From DTLA01 sp034436295 (lineage in GTDB: Bacteria; Chloroflexota; Anaerolineae; DTLA01), in assembly GCA_034436295.1 (NCBI GenBank), contig DAOTVT010000151.1, positions 1 to 15,176 of the forward strand: a DNA stretch of 15,176 bases, written 5' to 3'. The position numbers and the translations under genes were made by a program. Below are positions 14,758 through 15,176 of the stretch, piece by piece. Each line of letters begins with the position of its first letter. Position 1 is the first letter of the stretch. Below the pieces are notes generated by a model that worked only from the letters and a program-made list of their open reading frames with translations, was not told where the DNA came from and did not search any database.

Positions 14758-14786
14758 AGTGTACTCCTATCCGCATCGCCGCGCAA
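14758..14786 (-). promoter_or_regulatory. Candidate promoter of the MFS gene
   Basis: Read on the minus strand, TTGCGC (14781-14786), a 17-base spacer and TACACT (14758-14763) resemble sigma-70-type -35 and -10 elements. The predicted start is near 14751. Confidence 0.45.
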
Positions 14787-14905
14787 AACGGCACCTCCGG
14801 AGCCTATTACTGCACGCGCAATGCCCCTGCAGCCACGTGCCACGCACCTCGCAGGTACGTCGCAGGTGGCCTACATTTGTTCTCCGTTTGTGTGAATTCG
14901 TGTTA

Positions 14906-15051
14906 TTCGTGGATGGCGGTCCGGCCTCAGGCGGGTATGGCAAGCCACCTCATGCATCTGTGTTGGCGGCCGAGGTGCGGCGCACTTCCGGAAGTGCGCC
15001 GCACCTCGGATACTTGCGCCTGGCCGCCGGCGGCCTCTGTTCGTGGATGGC
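14906..15051. repeat. Direct repeat pair TTCGTGGATGGC
   Basis: Two identical 12-base copies (14906-14917 and 15040-15051) bracket the 40-bp palindrome at nearly equal distances, 52 bases on the left and 30 on the right. They could mark the limits of a small non-coding repeat unit. Confidence 0.55.
14970..15009. repeat. Perfect 40-bp palindrome
   Basis: Bases 14970-14989 are the exact reverse complement of 14990-15009, with no spacer and centre TTCCGGAA. Each arm contains its own smaller dyad, GTGCG-G-CGCAC on the left and GTGCG-C-CGCAC on the right. It could extrude as a cruciform, form a long RNA hairpin, or bind proteins as paired sites. It has no T-run and is over 200 bases from the nearest gene. 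Confidence 0.9.
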
Positions 15052-15135
15052 TTTCCCCCATGGCCCCACCGCGAACCGCGCACAGTCACAAAGACGATTC
15101 AGCCCCCTCGGGTCGCGCGCCAGCGCGGTGCCAAA

Positions 15136-15171
15136 CCCCCGCGCTACGGGGGCCAAGCCCCTTCGGGGGCT
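15136..15171. repeat. Two adjacent GC hairpins
   Basis: The first is CCCCCG, loop CGCTA, CGGGGG (15136-15152). The second is AGCCCC, loop TTCG, GGGGCT (15156-15171), with a stable tetraloop. They may end a transcript that lies beyond the window edge, or belong to the repeat-rich region. No T-run is visible on either strand within the window. Confidence 0.6.
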
Positions 15172-15176
15172 GGGGT

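Larger units (their letters stand above)
14765..15176. other. Gene-free terminal region with repeats and hairpins
   Basis: No open frame here has a ribosome binding site or recognisable protein motif. The stretch holds two copies of CGCAGGT 11 bp apart (14850-14856, 14861-14867), two copies of TTCGTGGATGGC (14906-14917, 15040-15051), a 40-bp perfect palindrome, a 14-bp palindrome GGCCGCCGGCGGCC (15022-15035) and two GC hairpins at the end. The AT-richer text near 14876-14912 looks unlike its neighbours and may be a dispersed intergenic repeat. The function is unknown. Confidence 0.6.

Noticed and set aside
15022..15035. GGCCGCCGGCGGCC palindrome as a regulatory site
   Set aside because: Short GC-only palindromes are expected in DNA this GC-rich, and no promoter or gene is adjacent.

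Overview
This is a GC-rich bacterial window with tightly packed genes and strong Shine-Dalgarno sequences. The lineage cannot be read directly. The threonine-proline ('PTPTPEP') linkers in two exported proteins, a SpoIID-domain surface protein and the general gene content fit a Chloroflexota (Anaerolineae-like) genome. That assignment is inference.

Layout. (1) 25-450: a MaoC-type hydratase. (2) 608-6249: a complete branched-chain-amino-acid/amide-type (HAAT) ABC importer in the order lipoprotein receptor, livG, livF, livH, livM. A strong GC hairpin follows the receptor gene, and LivH is unusually long. (3) 6308-8627: a two-gene unit. A 12-helix membrane protein has heme-copper-oxidase/NO-reductase-like histidines but no His-His pair, and it overlaps by 4 bases a heme O synthase (ctaB). 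It is preceded by a perfect CRP-type palindrome and a promoter. (4) 8691-9007: a tRNA operon (Phe-GAA, Gly-GCC, Cys-GCA) with a near-consensus promoter and an intrinsic terminator. (5) 9029-9568: a PrxQ/Bcp peroxiredoxin behind a second palindrome, with the same palindrome-to-(-10) spacing as in region 3. (6) 9576-12122, minus strand: a SpoIID-domain secreted protein and an EamA permease. (7) 12169-12420, minus strand: a truncated azlC-like remnant. (8) 12499-13266: a ZIP metal transporter. (9) 13324-14721, minus strand: an MFS transporter. (10) 14765-15176: non-coding DNA with a perfect 40-bp palindrome and several hairpins.

How the genes relate. The ABC operon imports small organic solutes, probably amino acids or amides. 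The oxidase-like protein and heme O synthase look like one heme-dependent membrane module. Its promoter and the peroxiredoxin promoter share operator architecture, which suggests a common CRP/FNR-family regulator answering a redox, gas or energy signal. No CRISPR array, insertion sequence or prophage was seen. The best candidate for something undescribed is the oxidase-like protein with its CRP-type promoter and coupled ctaB.
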